Shown here: positions 47,214 to 60,200 of the stretch, in pieces
Layout of the letters: the number at the start of each line of letters is the position of its first letter
How positions within the stretch are numbered: position 1 is the first letter of the stretch
Assembly: GCF_028453695.1 (NCBI RefSeq)
Contig: NC_135776.1
Location: forward strand, 17,802,663-17,866,662
Length of the DNA stretch: 64,000 nucleotides
Origin: Augochlora pura
Taxonomy: Eukaryota > Arthropoda > Insecta > Hymenoptera > Halictidae
Reading direction: 5' to 3'
Position numbers and translations under genes: made by a program
The notes under the pieces: generated by a model
What the model was told of the DNA's origin: nothing
Database searches by the model: none
The model's input: only the letters and a program-made list of their open reading frames with translations

Positions 47214-48806
47214 ATGAACGCGCAGAAGCGGCAAAAGATACCAGCGATAAAATGCGATGAGCCCGAGTTGTCGCAGCAAGATACAAGATGTTTGCAGAAA
47301 ATCAACGACCCGAATTGCCGGGAATACACGTTGGACACGCTTCCGCCGGAAATGTTGGAAATGATACTTCGACTGCTCCCTTACCACGAGGTGGCCACTT
47401 CGGTGCGCTTGGTTTCCAGGTGGTTTTACGCTTGTATCCTTATCTTTTCCAATGACACAGCGGTTATCCTTACTCGTTTACTCTAGAGAGAAGAAACGTT
47501 CCCTTTAAAATTTTTCAGACACTTTTCTATGGTAGCGGCGTCAGCGTTGAACGCCGCGTTTCTCGCTGCTGGTGCGAGGATAGAGGCCCTAACGGGTCGC
47601 GTGAAACAAACCTTGTGGCAGGCGAAAAGGAACACGAAGATACTGGCCTGTATAAAGGCCCTGAACACTTTCGAGCTGATCGAAGCGCAGTACAAGCTGC
47701 TCAGAGCCGTGACCTGGAGGTACACGCATCCGCCCGTAAGACATCAAAGGTTCCCAAGGCTATGCTTCTACGCGGGCAGCTTGCTAGACAAACTAAACGA
47801 TCTGCTAAGCCAAGTGGTGAAATATCACACGTGTCTCGACGATTCTCGCAACGTGTACGCCACCGCCATCGTCTTCGTCAGCGTTTGCAAACAGTACATG
47901 TACTTCTTTGAGAAGGTCTCGGAGCGCAGAGTCAACAGGTGAATTATCTCGTACCGGATTCCTTGGTCTATCTTAACAGAAAAGTAAGCTAAAACTGGAA
48001 CTGAATATCTTCAGATCCGTGCTAGTCTCCGGCTGCAAAGTTGTGGACATCCTAGATTGTCTCGTGGAGGGCAGGCAAGTGTTGTTCTCGGAAATAACGA
48101 AAAACCGATCTGGCAACTGCATGGTCAACATGAAGCTCAAGTACGTAATGGCACGCGCCTGGTTTACCTGTCTGCCTATTTCGGACAACTCCGAGGGGAA
48201 ATCGTGGCGGGACGAGCAACGTTTCATGTACATGAGGCTGCGCCGTTTGGTGGGCAGTGTAAACGAACACCTGTTCTATACGAGGCACTACAAAGACAAA
48301 TTAAGTTTGCAGGTGATATCGGTGGTTAAACTCAACCAGTCGAAACACGCTCATGTTCCTATCGTTTTCTTTCCTAGATTCCTCTCCCGTTTCCAGTGAA
48401 ACCACCGCCCGCGTCCACGTATTCAGGATATGGAGAATACGGTGATCAGTTCTTCTATTACGGCAACATGAATAAGGACGCGTATGACAGCAAGTTCGTG
48501 AACACTGCGAGCTCTTCGAACAGCTCGCTCGACACCAACCAGCGAATGTTAAAGGCGCCGTCTTTCGACTTGGTGATCGACATCGAACTCAAGTGCAGCC
48601 CCGAACTGGCCCCGTACGCCAGTCGAGTGGATCTTAAATCGGATCTGTTTGAGACCTATCTCGAGACCTATGAGACTAAAAGGTACAGGAACCAGCAGCT
48701 CCTTCTCACGATGTCAGTGAATTGTCGTGCGTCGGTGGCCAACAGACTGCCAGGCACCTTCGTCTGGAAATTACGCAGTCCGCGGTGCGTGGGGAAAAAT
48801 TCATAA
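47214..48806 (+). CDS. F-box domain protein, FBXO28-like N-terminal half, 450 aa
   Basis: Exons: 47214-47419, 47519-47938, 48015-48312, 48378-48806 (451 codons with stop). Residues about 40-72 form an F-box: YTLDTLPPEMLEMILRLLPY followed by HEVATSVRLVSRHFS. The F-box binds Skp1 in SCF ubiquitin ligases. The F-box and the next segment (ALNAAFLAAGARIEALTGRV, then CFYAGSLLDKLNDLLSQVV) resemble the arrangement in FBXO28. The C-terminal half has no domain I know: a KYVMARAWFTCLP segment, a Pro/Tyr/Ser-rich linker with STYSGYGEYGDQFFYYGN, and an acidic DLVIDIELKC block. Exon 1 was ended at 47419 because this gives SRHFSMV with a good frame; reading on would give a premature stop. The substrate is unknown. 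Confidence 0.82.
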
Positions 48807-49149
48807 CAGAATTTTATATTATAATTTTACACTATACGGACTCTTGTATTTCTTCTGTATTAACTTTTATACTACTAGCTATGTACCTGTACAAACACAA
48901 AACAGATTTAATACTAATTGTTCATTAAGAAAGTAATATGTTGGTAAATGCACGTACCTATGTACGTAAAGGATGTTCCAACAGGCTAGAACATTGAAAA
49001 ATTTCTTTTATTCCTGGTAACATGAAAATATAATCGAACAAATACTTAGATGTCCATGTTAGGTGAAACATCCTGTACATATAGAGTAACCAGAATAAAG
49101 AGGATCAATTATATAATTTTATTTACACTATGCCGTTGAGATATCAAAA
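48807..49149. other. Convergent 3' ends of the F-box gene and MRPL39
   Basis: 343 bp between two convergent stop codons. Forward AATAAA at 49094-49099 and reverse-strand AATAAA (TTTATT at 49118-49123) lie only about 20 bp apart, so the two transcripts probably overlap at their ends. A short inverted-terminus element occupies about 48958-49084. Confidence 0.6.
48958..49084. mobile_element. Short element with inverted ends (MITE-like)
   Basis: The left end contains TATGTACGTAAAGGATGTTCC (from 48958) and the right end, read on the other strand, has TATGTACAGGATGTTTCACC (ending about 49084). The shared core AGGATGTT-C/T-CA is inverted at a spacing of about 105 bp. It has no coding capacity. A non-autonomous DNA transposon remnant is an inference. 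Confidence 0.4.
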
Positions 49150-50235
49150 TTAATTCGAAACAGATATTTTTTTAGGTGATGACATTTCTGATGACGTTTT
49201 TGATGACATTCTATCTTCAACTGTCTTGTGCAGCCAAATTGTTTTATTCAGTTTTTCAGCACGATTTTCTAATAAACTATAAGCGTAATGATTCAGAAGA
49301 ACTCCTTTGGGTAGAGCTACACCCTGAAATCTGTAAATACCCTCGGTCCGCGGCACCTTGTGCACGGCGGTGATCGTGCAACGGCCAATTAAATCAGTAT
49401 TCCCTACCATTGGGCCCTTACTAATGTCTATATGATCTTTGGCTCTGTACAGCACCAACTTATCATTGTTCGCTTTTGCTATGTTTGGGATCTGTTGCAC
49501 TTTGATGGGATTGTCTTGAAATATTTCCAAAGCAATCTCTTCGGTGGTTTCCAGCCTTTCGATGGGGATTTGCTCATTCACCAGTTTCAAGAACTGAGCC
49601 GACAGGGCCCGCAGTTCTTGTTTGGTGGGCTTCCAGTCTGGCAATTCTAGATATACGTCATGTGTGAAACTTCCTGTCTTTATAATTGGCACTGGGAAAC
49701 TGTGCAAATGGACTCTGACATCCTCCTTAAACGAAGTGTCCACAACAGCACCCAATAGGAATGAACATGTACGCCAAAATGCTTTGTTCACAGTAAAAAT
49801 TTTTGGACTCTGCAGATGCAAGAATTCCAGCTTACAATTCGATACGAGAGGTCTGTGCATATCCCATGGCGATCCATCCACCAAGGAAAGAGCAGAGACT
49901 TTGACAACACCCTCACTGATGTGTCTAGCACAGTCTGCTGGCGTCGATAGGTTCTTGTTCATCATAAAGCTGATCTCTTCCACCAAAGACTGGTATATTA
50001 CCTCTATTTTCTCTATTCTTCCTACAGCTGACTTCTGCCTTTTCTTTTCTTCATCAAACAATAGATTCCTCCTTTGTCTTGCCTCAGCTTTTGATATTGT
50101 ACTTTCCCATCTTAATTGTATGCTTGACTTTTGGACTCTCAAAGCACCAAAACAAAGAACTTTACTTCTGAAAATAATTTTTAATGTTATGTTAAATTAT
50201 AACCTTTTTTTACAAAATTCATACCTCTGAAACAT
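49150..50235 (-). CDS. mRpL39: Mitochondrial large ribosomal subunit protein mL39, 342 aa
   Basis: Component of the mitochondrial 39S ribosomal subunit, derived from a threonyl-tRNA-synthetase-like protein without catalytic function. Exon 1 is 50225-50235 (ATGTTTCAGAG) and exon 2 is 49150-50167; joined they encode MFQRSKVLCFGALRVQKSSI, a basic mitochondrial presequence. The body matches mL39: RRNLLFDEEKKRQ, RIEKIEV, FMMNKNLSTPADCARHISE (TGS-like fold), ALVDGSPWDM-type LSLVDGSPWDMHRPL, VNKAFWRTCSFLLGAVVD, IALEIFQDNPIKVQQIP, HIDISKGPMV and YRFQGVALP. The C-terminus is a short Ser/Lys-rich tail. The length is normal for the family. Confidence 0.94.
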
Positions 50236-51342
50236 ATTGGCGTAGAAGTATATTATGCAACTAATTTATAAGATAAATAAATGCTGCATCTGTGCACAGA
50301 TACACTTTTAATTTTGAGCTCCTTTCACAACAGCCTTTGGTTTAAAATCCGAAATACACCTAGAATATTATATCGAGTTACTATGTGAACGTGAAGAAAA
50401 TATGACATATAGAAACAGAATTTGATTTATCAACCAAATATATCTATTTATTTAAATGTCATTTTAAAAAATGTTATAAATTATCGGCATCGCATATGCA
50501 CAGGTTATGTATTTAGTCATAACCCCTCCACATTATTACAACTTACTTAAATTTATCCACTTTGATGATGCATAAAGTTCATCACGTTTTATACTCGTCT
50601 ATGTACCACGTTAGTACTTTACTTCATCCAAAACATCTTTCGATTTATAATGTTTTAGCATTTTTATTTAAAAATAGCAAATTCCACCAAATTTGTTACA
50701 TACGAGTACCTTACATGAACTAACGTAGACACAGTGATGGAAATGATTTAATATTTGAGGATTTCCTATCTCAGCGCCGTTTAAAGGGAGTAACGAATTT
50801 TTGATAGGTCCACGCTTTGTCCATACTGTGTTGTGCGACCACACGATAATAAGTACATACACATGAGTTGTGACGGCACTATTATATTATATTCTCCGAT
50901 AAATAGCGATGAGAGACAAATTCAAATGTGAAATGTAATAAGGCGGATTTCTATTTCATTGGCTTTTGCTACTTGGCCATGCCGCGCTGCATTTAGGCTG
51001 TTTAGTTAATGTTAAATATTTTATGAAGTACAAATTTTCTTATCAATTTCTTCAAATTTAACAACGTTGCACTTCACAGTCCGTCAGGTTTGTTCGGATT
51101 GGTTCAGGTCTATGTTATCATGCGTATATACCATTATGTATTGTGTATATTGTAGATGTTGTCCATTCTAAAACTTGTAAACACTACGTTTTCAGGGTAT
51201 CACGTGTGCTTGCATAAAAGATATACATGCACGTATATGTAAATTATGAAAACGTAGCCAAGAAACTATGACTACTTTACATGTCAGCGAAGGAAAAGTT
51301 AATTCTTATTGCTGTTGATTTTATCATGTTGAAGTCAGTAAG
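50236..51342. other. Divergent upstream region of MRPL39 and POLR3K
   Basis: About 1.1 kb, AT-rich, between divergent start codons. No coding exon, RNA gene or named regulatory element recognised. Confidence 0.5.
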
Positions 51343-51669
51343 ATGTTAATGTTTTGCCCGACTTGTGGTAATATGTTACGAGTAGAAGAAGCATTGGGCG
51401 GATTACGTTTCGCTTGCAACACGTGCCCTTATATTTACAACATAGCAAGAAGGCTGAGTAGTCGCACGTATCCAAAGTTGAAGGAAGTAGACGATGTTTT
51501 AGGTGGAAGTGCAGCTTGGGAGAACGTGGACTCTACAGACGAAAAGTGTCCAAAGTGTTCTCATTCACGGGCATATTTTATGCAAATACAAACACGGTCA
51601 GCGGACGAGCCTATGACAACATTTTACAAATGTTGCAACGCCCAATGCGGTCACAATTGGCGCGATTAG
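51343..51669 (+). CDS. POLR3K: RNA polymerase III subunit RPC10 (POLR3K/Rpc11), 108 aa
   Basis: Pol III subunit needed for RNA cleavage, termination and re-initiation. It is a single exon of exactly the family length. The N-terminal C4 zinc ribbon has C5, C8, C25 and C28 (FCPTCGN and FACNTCPY). The central TYPKLKEVDDVLGG and AAWENVDSTDEKCPKC are hallmark sequences. The C-terminal TFIIS-like ribbon has C69, C72, C97/C98 and C102, with the catalytic hairpin QTRSADEP and the terminal FYKCCNAQCGHNWRD. The start MLMFCP matches the usual MLLFCP. Confidence 0.98.
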   Translation: MLMFCPTCGNMLRVEEALGGLRFACNTCPYIYNIARRLSSRTYPKLKEVDDVLGGSAAWENVDSTDEKCPKCSHSRAYFMQIQTRSADEPMTTFYKCCNAQCGHNWRD

Positions 51670-51872
51670 AGGTACAACAATTAACAATAAATAATTATAG
51701 TGCTTCAGAAGTAAGTCAACCGTTAGAAACATATTTCCAAAGCGAGAACTATTGAACATGAAACTCCAAATATTCTTACATCATACTAGTGTTGCTGCAG
51801 AAAATTAGTAAAACAGTTTATATTTTAAAGGTGCCGTTTGGTCTTGCATATAAAAAGAGACGCATATCTAAA

Positions 51873-52601
51873 ATGGAGCAGTTAGGTCCGATTGGAGTTG
51901 TTTCTGAAGGTGCAATAGAGGAGTTAAAACAATTAGAGTCCACGTCCAAGCATTGGGTATCCAAAGGGAAAAGAAGTATATCAGTGGCTGTTAAATTACT
52001 TCAAGAGGGTAAAATCATAGCACTGGCAACAGACACAGTATATGGTCTAGCTTGTTCTGCATTGAACAACAATGCTATCAGAAGATTATATGAAATTAAA
52101 GGAAGAGACGAAAGAAAACCATTATGTATTTCTGTCAGTAGTGTTAAGTATATTAAATATTGGGGTGTTGTTGATCATTTAAATCCGGATTTACTAACAT
52201 CCTTATTGCCTGGGCCATTCACATTTGTATTAAAACGACAACCGGATTTAAATCCTAGTTTGAATCCAGGTATCGACACTGTAGGCATAAGAGTTCCAGA
52301 TAATAGTTTTATAAACTGCATTTCACATATAGTTGGACCATTGGCATTAACAAGTGCAAATGTCAGCAACAAACCCAGCTGTTTGTACCCAAAAGAATTT
52401 GAAAATCTGTGGCCTCAGTTAGATGGAATATTTTATGATGTACAGGAATCCAGTGGGAAGAGTGAATTTTATAGAAAAGGATCCACAATAGTAGATTTGT
52501 CAGTTCCAAATTATTATAAAATTATACGAATGGGAGTAAATGCTGGTTTATTAATTAATAGATTAAAAAGAGTTGGTCTGGAAATGCTTGTCTCCGATTA
52601 A
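51873..52601 (+). CDS. YRDC: Threonylcarbamoyl-AMP synthase (YRDC), 242 aa
   Basis: Makes threonylcarbamoyl-AMP from threonine, bicarbonate and ATP, the first step of t6A modification of ANN-decoding tRNAs. A YrdC/Sua5 domain fills most of the protein: ALATDTVYGLACSALN (substrate loop), YEIKGRDERKPL (K-x-R-x-x-x-KPL nucleotide-site motif), LLPGPFTFVLKR, GIRVPDNSF, GPLALTSANVSNKPS, and GSTIVDLSVPNYYKIIRMG. The first ATG in the frame is at 51873; the frame stays open upstream to 51789 without another ATG, so a spliced start adding a mitochondrial leader remains possible. Only 203 bp separate it from the POLR3K stop. AATAAA at 52632-52637 is close behind the stop. Confidence 0.94.
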   Translation: MEQLGPIGVVSEGAIEELKQLESTSKHWVSKGKRSISVAVKLLQEGKIIALATDTVYGLACSALNNNAIRRLYEIKGRDERKPLCISVSSVKYIKYWGVVDHLNPDLLTSLLPGPFTFVLKRQPDLNPSLNPGIDTVGIRVPDNSFINCISHIVGPLALTSANVSNKPSCLYPKEFENLWPQLDGIFYDVQESSGKSEFYRKGSTIVDLSVPNYYKIIRMGVNAGLLINRLKRVGLEMLVSD

Positions 52602-54270
52602 TTAATATGTATGATAATATTCTGACTAATCAATAAATCCACTAGGAATACAATTTATAATTTATTTATTCTTCGTTTATTGTTAACATTTCAATATGTA
52701 TAAATTTAGAATTCTATATTCTACTGATCTATCAAAATTTTATATTCCATGCAAAAGAGGTGAAGTTAAAGTATCTTTTATTCTTTTAATAATCAGTGTA
52801 CAGCGAATTCTCGGACGAGAATCTCAATTTATTACAAATAGATCCACAATGTGGCAATGTAGTAACAAATATTAAGCAATAATATCAATCCTGAGGTATC
52901 TGTCTAATTAAATTTGTTAATAGTTCATTGGTGAGTACATCATTGCGTGTGCAAAGTTCAACAACGTTGTATTGTCTTCTTGACGATATATATATATATA
53001 TATCACATAATATGCTTGTAAAATATTATTCGTTTACTTGTTAAAGAAACATAACGAGTGTTATAAAGTAAACATTAAATATGATCGAAAGTCGAGAAGT
53101 ACAGTGAAGTAAATAAATAACTTTACTTAATTCAAGAGTCGAGCATTCAGTTATAAACTAACAAATCACGAATCAGTCGGAACGATAACATTTGAATTTT
53201 CTGCATGTTATCATTATGCAGTCTATATGCATCTCAAAATGCGCATTATTTACTTTCCTAATATGACTAATGCATTTGTATTCGAGATACTTAACAAATT
53301 CCTGCAATAATGGTCACGAAAGAAAAAAATAATATCAATGAAATGCATTTAAAAAAAGTTACTAAACCGATACTACTATAATAGAGCACAGTCTATGCGA
53401 GATTTATGTTATTACTTTATAAAATTTTTTAATTTAAGTTCTAGATTGGGCTCGCACTGCCCAAAACGATACTTCTTAATTGCAAAGGAAGGTGTATTTT
53501 TAGGAAAAGCAAATTATGCATATTCAATTTAAAAGATTGATTCAGTAATGATCCAGGGAAATCAAATAATCAAAGTTTCAGGAAAAAAACCAAAGAATTT
53601 GTTTACCAGAAACGATAAGTGTAACGTAGAAATTTTCTATTACAAAAAGAAGCGTTGCAGAAGAGAATAACAAATTCGAGAGTCATACAATAATAAATTT
53701 GGACCTTAAATCCGATGTTTTGTGAAATACGTATCGTAACATGTTCTGCATGTTAACTGCAAGAGAGTATCCGTTAAATACATATGTATATATGCGTGTA
53801 CATACGTGAACGTATGATTTGCTAGAATCATAATCGCATAGTTGCTCGACACGTGCACACATTTTGTGTCTTTATCACAATACTGCGTTGTCATTGCTGT
53901 GAATTAATATAGTTAATTAACTCACATAAGATTGGTATGTATATTTTCGATAAATAATGATTAAAATACCGACAAGTGTAATAAATAATCGATGCAGCTA
54001 TCTGCACACACGCACACGCATAGAGATGTATAACAATGTGAATAGGTGTCACGAGGAATATTTGTTAACTGGCCTCTCGTTATATATTCATCGAAGTCCA
54101 ATTTAACATTTTTCATTCACATAACTCACTCTGCATTATTCATCCTAAAGTCATCAAATAGAACTTCATCTTTCGCATCGCGCACGTACATACCGCAACT
54201 GTCTGTGAGTCTTTACTTACTCTTTTAATGCTAAATTCTACATATTTCTTCTGATTTACAATAAGTCAGT
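52602..54270. other. YRDC and LMBR1 convergent 3' region
   Basis: No coding exon supported. YRDC probably ends near 52650. The rest is presumably LMBR1 3' UTR on the minus strand; TTTATT occurs at 52661-52670. A TA dinucleotide run lies at about 52986-53003. Confidence 0.5.
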
Positions 54271-57200
54271 CTAGTCTTCCTTCGGAGAAAACACTCCCGC
54301 CGGGCCTTTCTTACCTTCGCTTTTAAAAATTCCTATCAAACTGCTCCTCAATCTCGCGTAGATCTCTTTACGAACTGTCGCCGTGAATTTGGTCGCGAGA
54401 CAAGTAATCGCCGCCGTGGCGAATATTAAATTATAAAACAATACTAATTTGAAATTACCGAGCCACTCGATACGCCCAAAATCACCAAGCAAATCAAAGT
54501 TCGTCATACCTACGAACAGATAATAGATTATTACAAATCTTCCAATTAATAATTAGAACTGTTCGAAATTATCCATGAACGTACCTAATATCCGCGACAG
54601 CAGCGGTAACGCGGAACTCAGCACAAGAAGTAGGGCACAGTTCGCGATTAGGTGGGTGAGAGGAGTGGAATGAAATCGTGGTTGAACTCTTCTAACTCCT
54701 GGAAGCGCGTACAGGCCTATTGCGCTTGTCGCTGCCAAGTACAATATCACTGCCACCTCTACAGTTGCTCCGATAGGACCAAGCTTCGACAATGAACTGA
54801 TACCTAAAGTAAATTGCTGAAAAGAATCGAGATTTTATTACGTACGTCCAAAGCGATTCTGAATCTTTCAAAAAGATCGATTACCAACCCTCGTACTCAA
54901 GGGTAGTGCCTTTATACCGATGAGTAGTTCTAATGTGTTTTGAACAGCTAATAGAGCTGTGGCAGTGGAAAGTATGAGTAAGGCTAGCATGGCCAGAGGG
55001 TAAAGCAAAGTGCGCCGAACCCACCAGGTTCGCCTTTGCTGATCTAGCACTTTTCTCCGCTTTTGGATGTCTTCCAATCGTTGAGACAATCCACGTTGCA
55101 AAGCACCATTCCTTAAACACATTAGGCTCGGGTTCACGTTAAGAAGTTCATCATCTTCGAGGATTGAACACGCTGGTATGGACATCGGTACTGGTGAAAC
55201 ATACGATTTTCCCGTTGCTTTCGCATGCTCCAATCTGCAGACCAATAAATATATAAGGCAATATTACAGGAGATCAACAATCGAGACGGTAGGGAGTATT
55301 ATCGATGACCAACCGTCTCCTAATACACTCCTCTTCTAATCTGTACGCAAAGAACTCTTCGTCTAAGTTCTTTAGGAACTGCGGCTTCACGAGAAAGGAA
55401 CCAACCACTCCAAATAATCTTACAAATCCCACAGGTGTACACACTGTAGAAATATTTTCGTTAAAGAATTATAACGGTTATTCTGTTGTGTGGTAAGTCT
55501 ATACTCACGCAACAACATGACAACGCCGACAAAAGAAACGCAGGAATAAAGGAAAGGCAAATAGTATGTCCACAAATCTATAACATGAAACAAGATTATA
55601 TTGTTGAGCTTGAATGAAGATAAACTAATTTTAATCCACTTACTGAGCAATGTGTGAAGACTGGACTTCTGATGATCTATAAGTGCTGATAAAACATATG
55701 TCATTCCTAACACAAGCGTTCCCAGCAGACAAAGAACGGTGACTGTTTCATACACTCTAGCCATTACACCCTAAAAACAAAAATAGATGGTCAAATTCTG
55801 TTTAGTTCGTTTTATTGTCATAAAAAAAAAGAATTGGACAGAAAATGGCTTTCTTACCTTCCTGTATCCCACAAATCCCTCAGACTCTGTGAATAAGTAG
55901 GCAAATGGTAGAAACACGAATAAGGACAAATTTGAAAAGAGAAACACATGATTCCATAGACCTAGTTGTTTACAAAAATTTCAAATAATTAGAAATCAAA
56001 CAGGAGGGTTCTGTCTGGGGAAAATTTGTGGTGTTACCTTGAATGAGTGAACTATTCAACCATTTGACGTAATAGCTGTTTGGATATAAAATGAGAACTT
56101 CGTTGCTAGCGATGGAGACCGGAAGTAGTAAGGTTGCCCCAACGGAAACCGCCAAAGCGACGGTACACAACCAAAGACTAATCCTGTAAACTGTAGCTTC
56201 ATCTTCGTCTACGGAAAAGTAATCCTCGCGATCCCTCCGGCGAAATTTCGCGATCAAAGCGTAACTGGAGACGTAAAGAACCAGGAAAAGAAGCAGGAAT
56301 ATCTGAAACAATGGAACAGTTTCCTTATCACCCGGTATTAAAATTGAATGATTTGTTAAGATGTTTAAATCTAGCTATAAATAATATGGGTTTTCAAACT
56401 GAAATGTAAGATTCATTCGTAAATCACACGAACGCTTAATAATCTTATACGGTATCTACATATATCTGCGTGTACGTGTATCTCTGTGTGTATGTTCTTT
56501 CAGTGCGCTCATCGAGCGTGCAATCTGTGTTGATCTGTGTCGTATTACACTCGAGCAAACGCAAACTCAAAGGATCTGCCATGCGTGCTTTTAAATGAAA
56601 ATTATCTGTACGCGCTGCTGGCTGCCGACACGCATCATAGAATCGCGTCATTTAATTTCCATCCAGTCAGTTATTACCAAAACAAACGCATTCGAACGTA
56701 TACGAGAATGCTGTTTGCTTTTCCTAGAAGTAAAAAGATACTTGTTTACTTTTCAGAGTCAGAAGATTTTCTAATCGGATTCATAAATTCCATTGTAAAG
56801 TCAGTTGCGGCGAAGCTGAATGTGTACGCCGTGGTATAACACGAGTATATGCTTATACATGTATATGTACAATAGCTTTATTGATGATACGTATTCTTAC
56901 GATTGTCAGTGATAGGTCTAACAATGAAATTTCCAATCGATCAACAATTACTTAGAAGGAGATGTTTTTGCAGACATATTTTTGTCATCAAAGAAAAAAA
57001 GTGTTTCCGATGATGTTGTTGTAAATAAAGCATAAAATGTGTCGAGGATGGTCGAGTATCCTCTTAACATGGAACGGAACACCATTACGTTTATTGCAAT
57101 GGATATTAGCAAGCTATTAGCTTGAATGGCTTTTACCTATATTCAGGTGAGTCGTTCCGTTGGCTCGAAGCTTGATTGCGAGTAAAGCGCGCGGAAATGA

Positions 57201-60200
57201 GTATATGAAAAACAGTGTCCAGAAATTTTAAATATCATTCAAAAGAAGAAAGAGATACGCCGCGTTTTGAAAATTCGGCTTGTATGCTCGAACAGTTTGA
57301 AATATGCTCCAAACTATGAATGTCTGTTACGGACGTTCCATGCTCCAAACTGACGAGCCCGTTAAGCGCAACGATCCCACCTGAATATAGGTACAAGCTA
57401 TTCAAGCCAATCGAAGGCTCAACACTAATAAGAGGCTTCCGTGTACATTGCGAGCGTTAGTATCGTGCTCGTTCACATTAATTTTTCATCTCCCTCGCTT
57501 CTCTCGAGCATGTAACGTGAGATATACGACACACATATTTTCCAAGTGATAAGCGAATTAATTTCGTTTCCTCGGAATTGATTGTTTCGGAAACTATGCA
57601 CGAAAATTAAAGAGATTTTCAGTCAAGAGAACATTCGCTCAAAATTAAAAATGCAGGGAAGAGTTGAAATTTGGTCTACAATATTATCTATAAGTCTGAT
57701 ATCGACGACTTGTTTCTAACACGTGCTTCATTAATTCAGAAGCATTAACTGATTCGAGATTGGCGTCGTTATCGTTACACGCACTCGACACGCTGATTAG
57801 TTTGTAATGCGGCTATGGTTGCCACGTAGTTGAAAACTGGGCTTTCAAGAACCGCTAACAACAAAGTGCGTTGTCCTCGGGGAATGAAAAGCATGGTCTA
57901 GCATACAAATCTTGCACGGTCCACCTATGTTAATCTTCTTTTATCTATATTTATCGTTTGTCGTTCACCTGTCCATTTAGATGATCTATGTTAAGCGAAG
58001 ACAGTGCACTGAATACACTGAAATAATTCGAACGGTCAACTGATATTTGGCTTTTAAATAGTCTTTTGTTATGTACAGCGCCTCAGTTGGCAGGGCTTAT
58101 GTGAGAGCTGAGAGCTGAGACCGAGATTAGTTGAGAGATGTTTTGAGCGCATCCGAAACAGTTTAAGAACGTTCAAAAACTTCGAATCCACGTTCCATTT
58201 ACCGTTTGATAATAGCTCAGACTTATTAGCAGAATAACTGTTTCATTACTTTCGGCACCGTTTGTACTGAAAAATACAGTACACTCTGTACGAGAAGTAA
58301 GATGCATATTAGGGCTTTCGGAAGTTTATAAATAGGACGTTAACCCTAAAATTTATAATATTCGACTACCGAAATATTATGTCGCGTGCCGTCGTATCCT
58401 TTAATCGGAATTTACACTTATTCTTTCAGATGTGTAAACGTTCTCGTATTCTATATAAGTGCAATCGAATTTGAAAAAAGCACTACGTACAAAGTACTTA
58501 TTTTCAAAAAACAAACCTTCTTGAAAATATAATATAATTTACAATTTATCGAAAATCATTGTTCTAGTATTCATCTTACAGAATCGTACACAAGAGCTGC
58601 ATTAATTACGTTGTCGAGTAAATGCGGATCGAATACTCTTAGTACACTTGCTTTTCTTGCCATTGACAATGCCAGCAACATTGTACTTGTACACAATTGA
58701 ATCCAATAAAGATTGAAGAATGAATAAGTGTCAGATGCGATTGAAGAATCGCCCGACTTGACCTAAGCACTGCTTGACCCGACTTCGATGTCGGGGGTAG
58801 CCGAGTATCCACAAGCTTTCGGGACTCGACACAACCCGACCCGAAGCTGGAGTACTCGAAAATTCGAAGTACCCACCCACCTTTAACGTGTATGCATATA
58901 GAGCGTATTCACGCGTAAATTATAGCAGTGGAAATGCCCCTTATGTGTATAATTAGGTGATATGCAGAAACCATGTTTGACATTAATGAATGAGTCAACG
59001 ATACAGTTCGGTTAAAATCTGGCAATGTAATTTCTCGATGCTATATTCCCTGTTTTCACCAGATGTTATTAAATTTAGTTCGATTTATATCCAAGTGCCA
59101 CGAAAATTTCATATGCGCGTTACTTTAACGAAAATCGTAAAGCGCGTACGGAGCTGACTGTGTTGCACTTCGATCCGTCAACACGCTGCTAAAGCATCGA
59201 GAGAAGAGACGATAAGATTGTCGACACGTTTCACAATAGATCGCACGTGTCTTTGACCGAGCGAACGTATTTTTAGCATTTCTAGATCAAGAGCAATGCA
59301 GCTAACTTGTCAGACCTAAACGGTATTCTTTACGACGATCGGAGCGATCGTTTAAGGTTGGTTTTTATCGCGGCCTGTTTACTAAACACGCGCGTATATA
59401 TGTATATATAAATATACCAACACGCGGGTTTATATCTTTTCCGGAGAAAAAATAAACAGAGCGTTGTTGTCGAATGCTTTTGCGAATTAATCTGGAATGC
59501 GCTCGGGCTGGTGAAGATGCAGCCCGCAGTGCTGAAAACCACTTTTTACGAGAGGACACGACCGGTGGAAGGAAAAACCGGTCGAGGATCAGAAATAACG
59601 CGTGGTCAACGACTTCTTCGCGTGAAAGTATTGGGAAAGCATACCGTGAACACCGGTCTTCGTTAGGGATTCTGTTTGTGTCTTCAAACGTTGACGATCA
59701 TCCAGTTAAATCGATTAAACATAAGTACACCGAAGTCAAGGCTAAATACCGTGCACGGAACTATGTATGGTCTCTCTCTCTACAGTCCATAGTAGTCCGA
59801 CGTAGCATGGCTCGTTTGATATATTTACGATTGCATCACGTGAAAACGTGAGCGCGATATAATATCATTATGGGTTTAAAAGTTAAATCGATCGGTTAAA
59901 CAGATTCACGTTACCACGTTACCAACAGGTAAATGGCCAAACTACGCGGTGCTTCCGGACAGCCCACACGCTCGGCAAACAGCATTACCCGTGACGTTTT
60001 TCGTCTGGCAACTTGAACCTTTTGCGTAAAAATGTCGACGTAAACACCGACATCGGATAGAGAGACACTTACATTCTATGTATTATTACACCCAGCGAGT
60101 GTAGCGAAATAACGAGTCTCCCAGTTCCTGCGGTAATTAAACCAGATTATCGTTCATCCCAAATAGCAGGATGATTGGAGAATAGAAAATTCGACAAGTC

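Noticed and set aside
49622..50230. 202-codon plus-strand frame
   Set aside because: Antisense to the MRPL39 main exon, which has clear family similarity on the minus strand.
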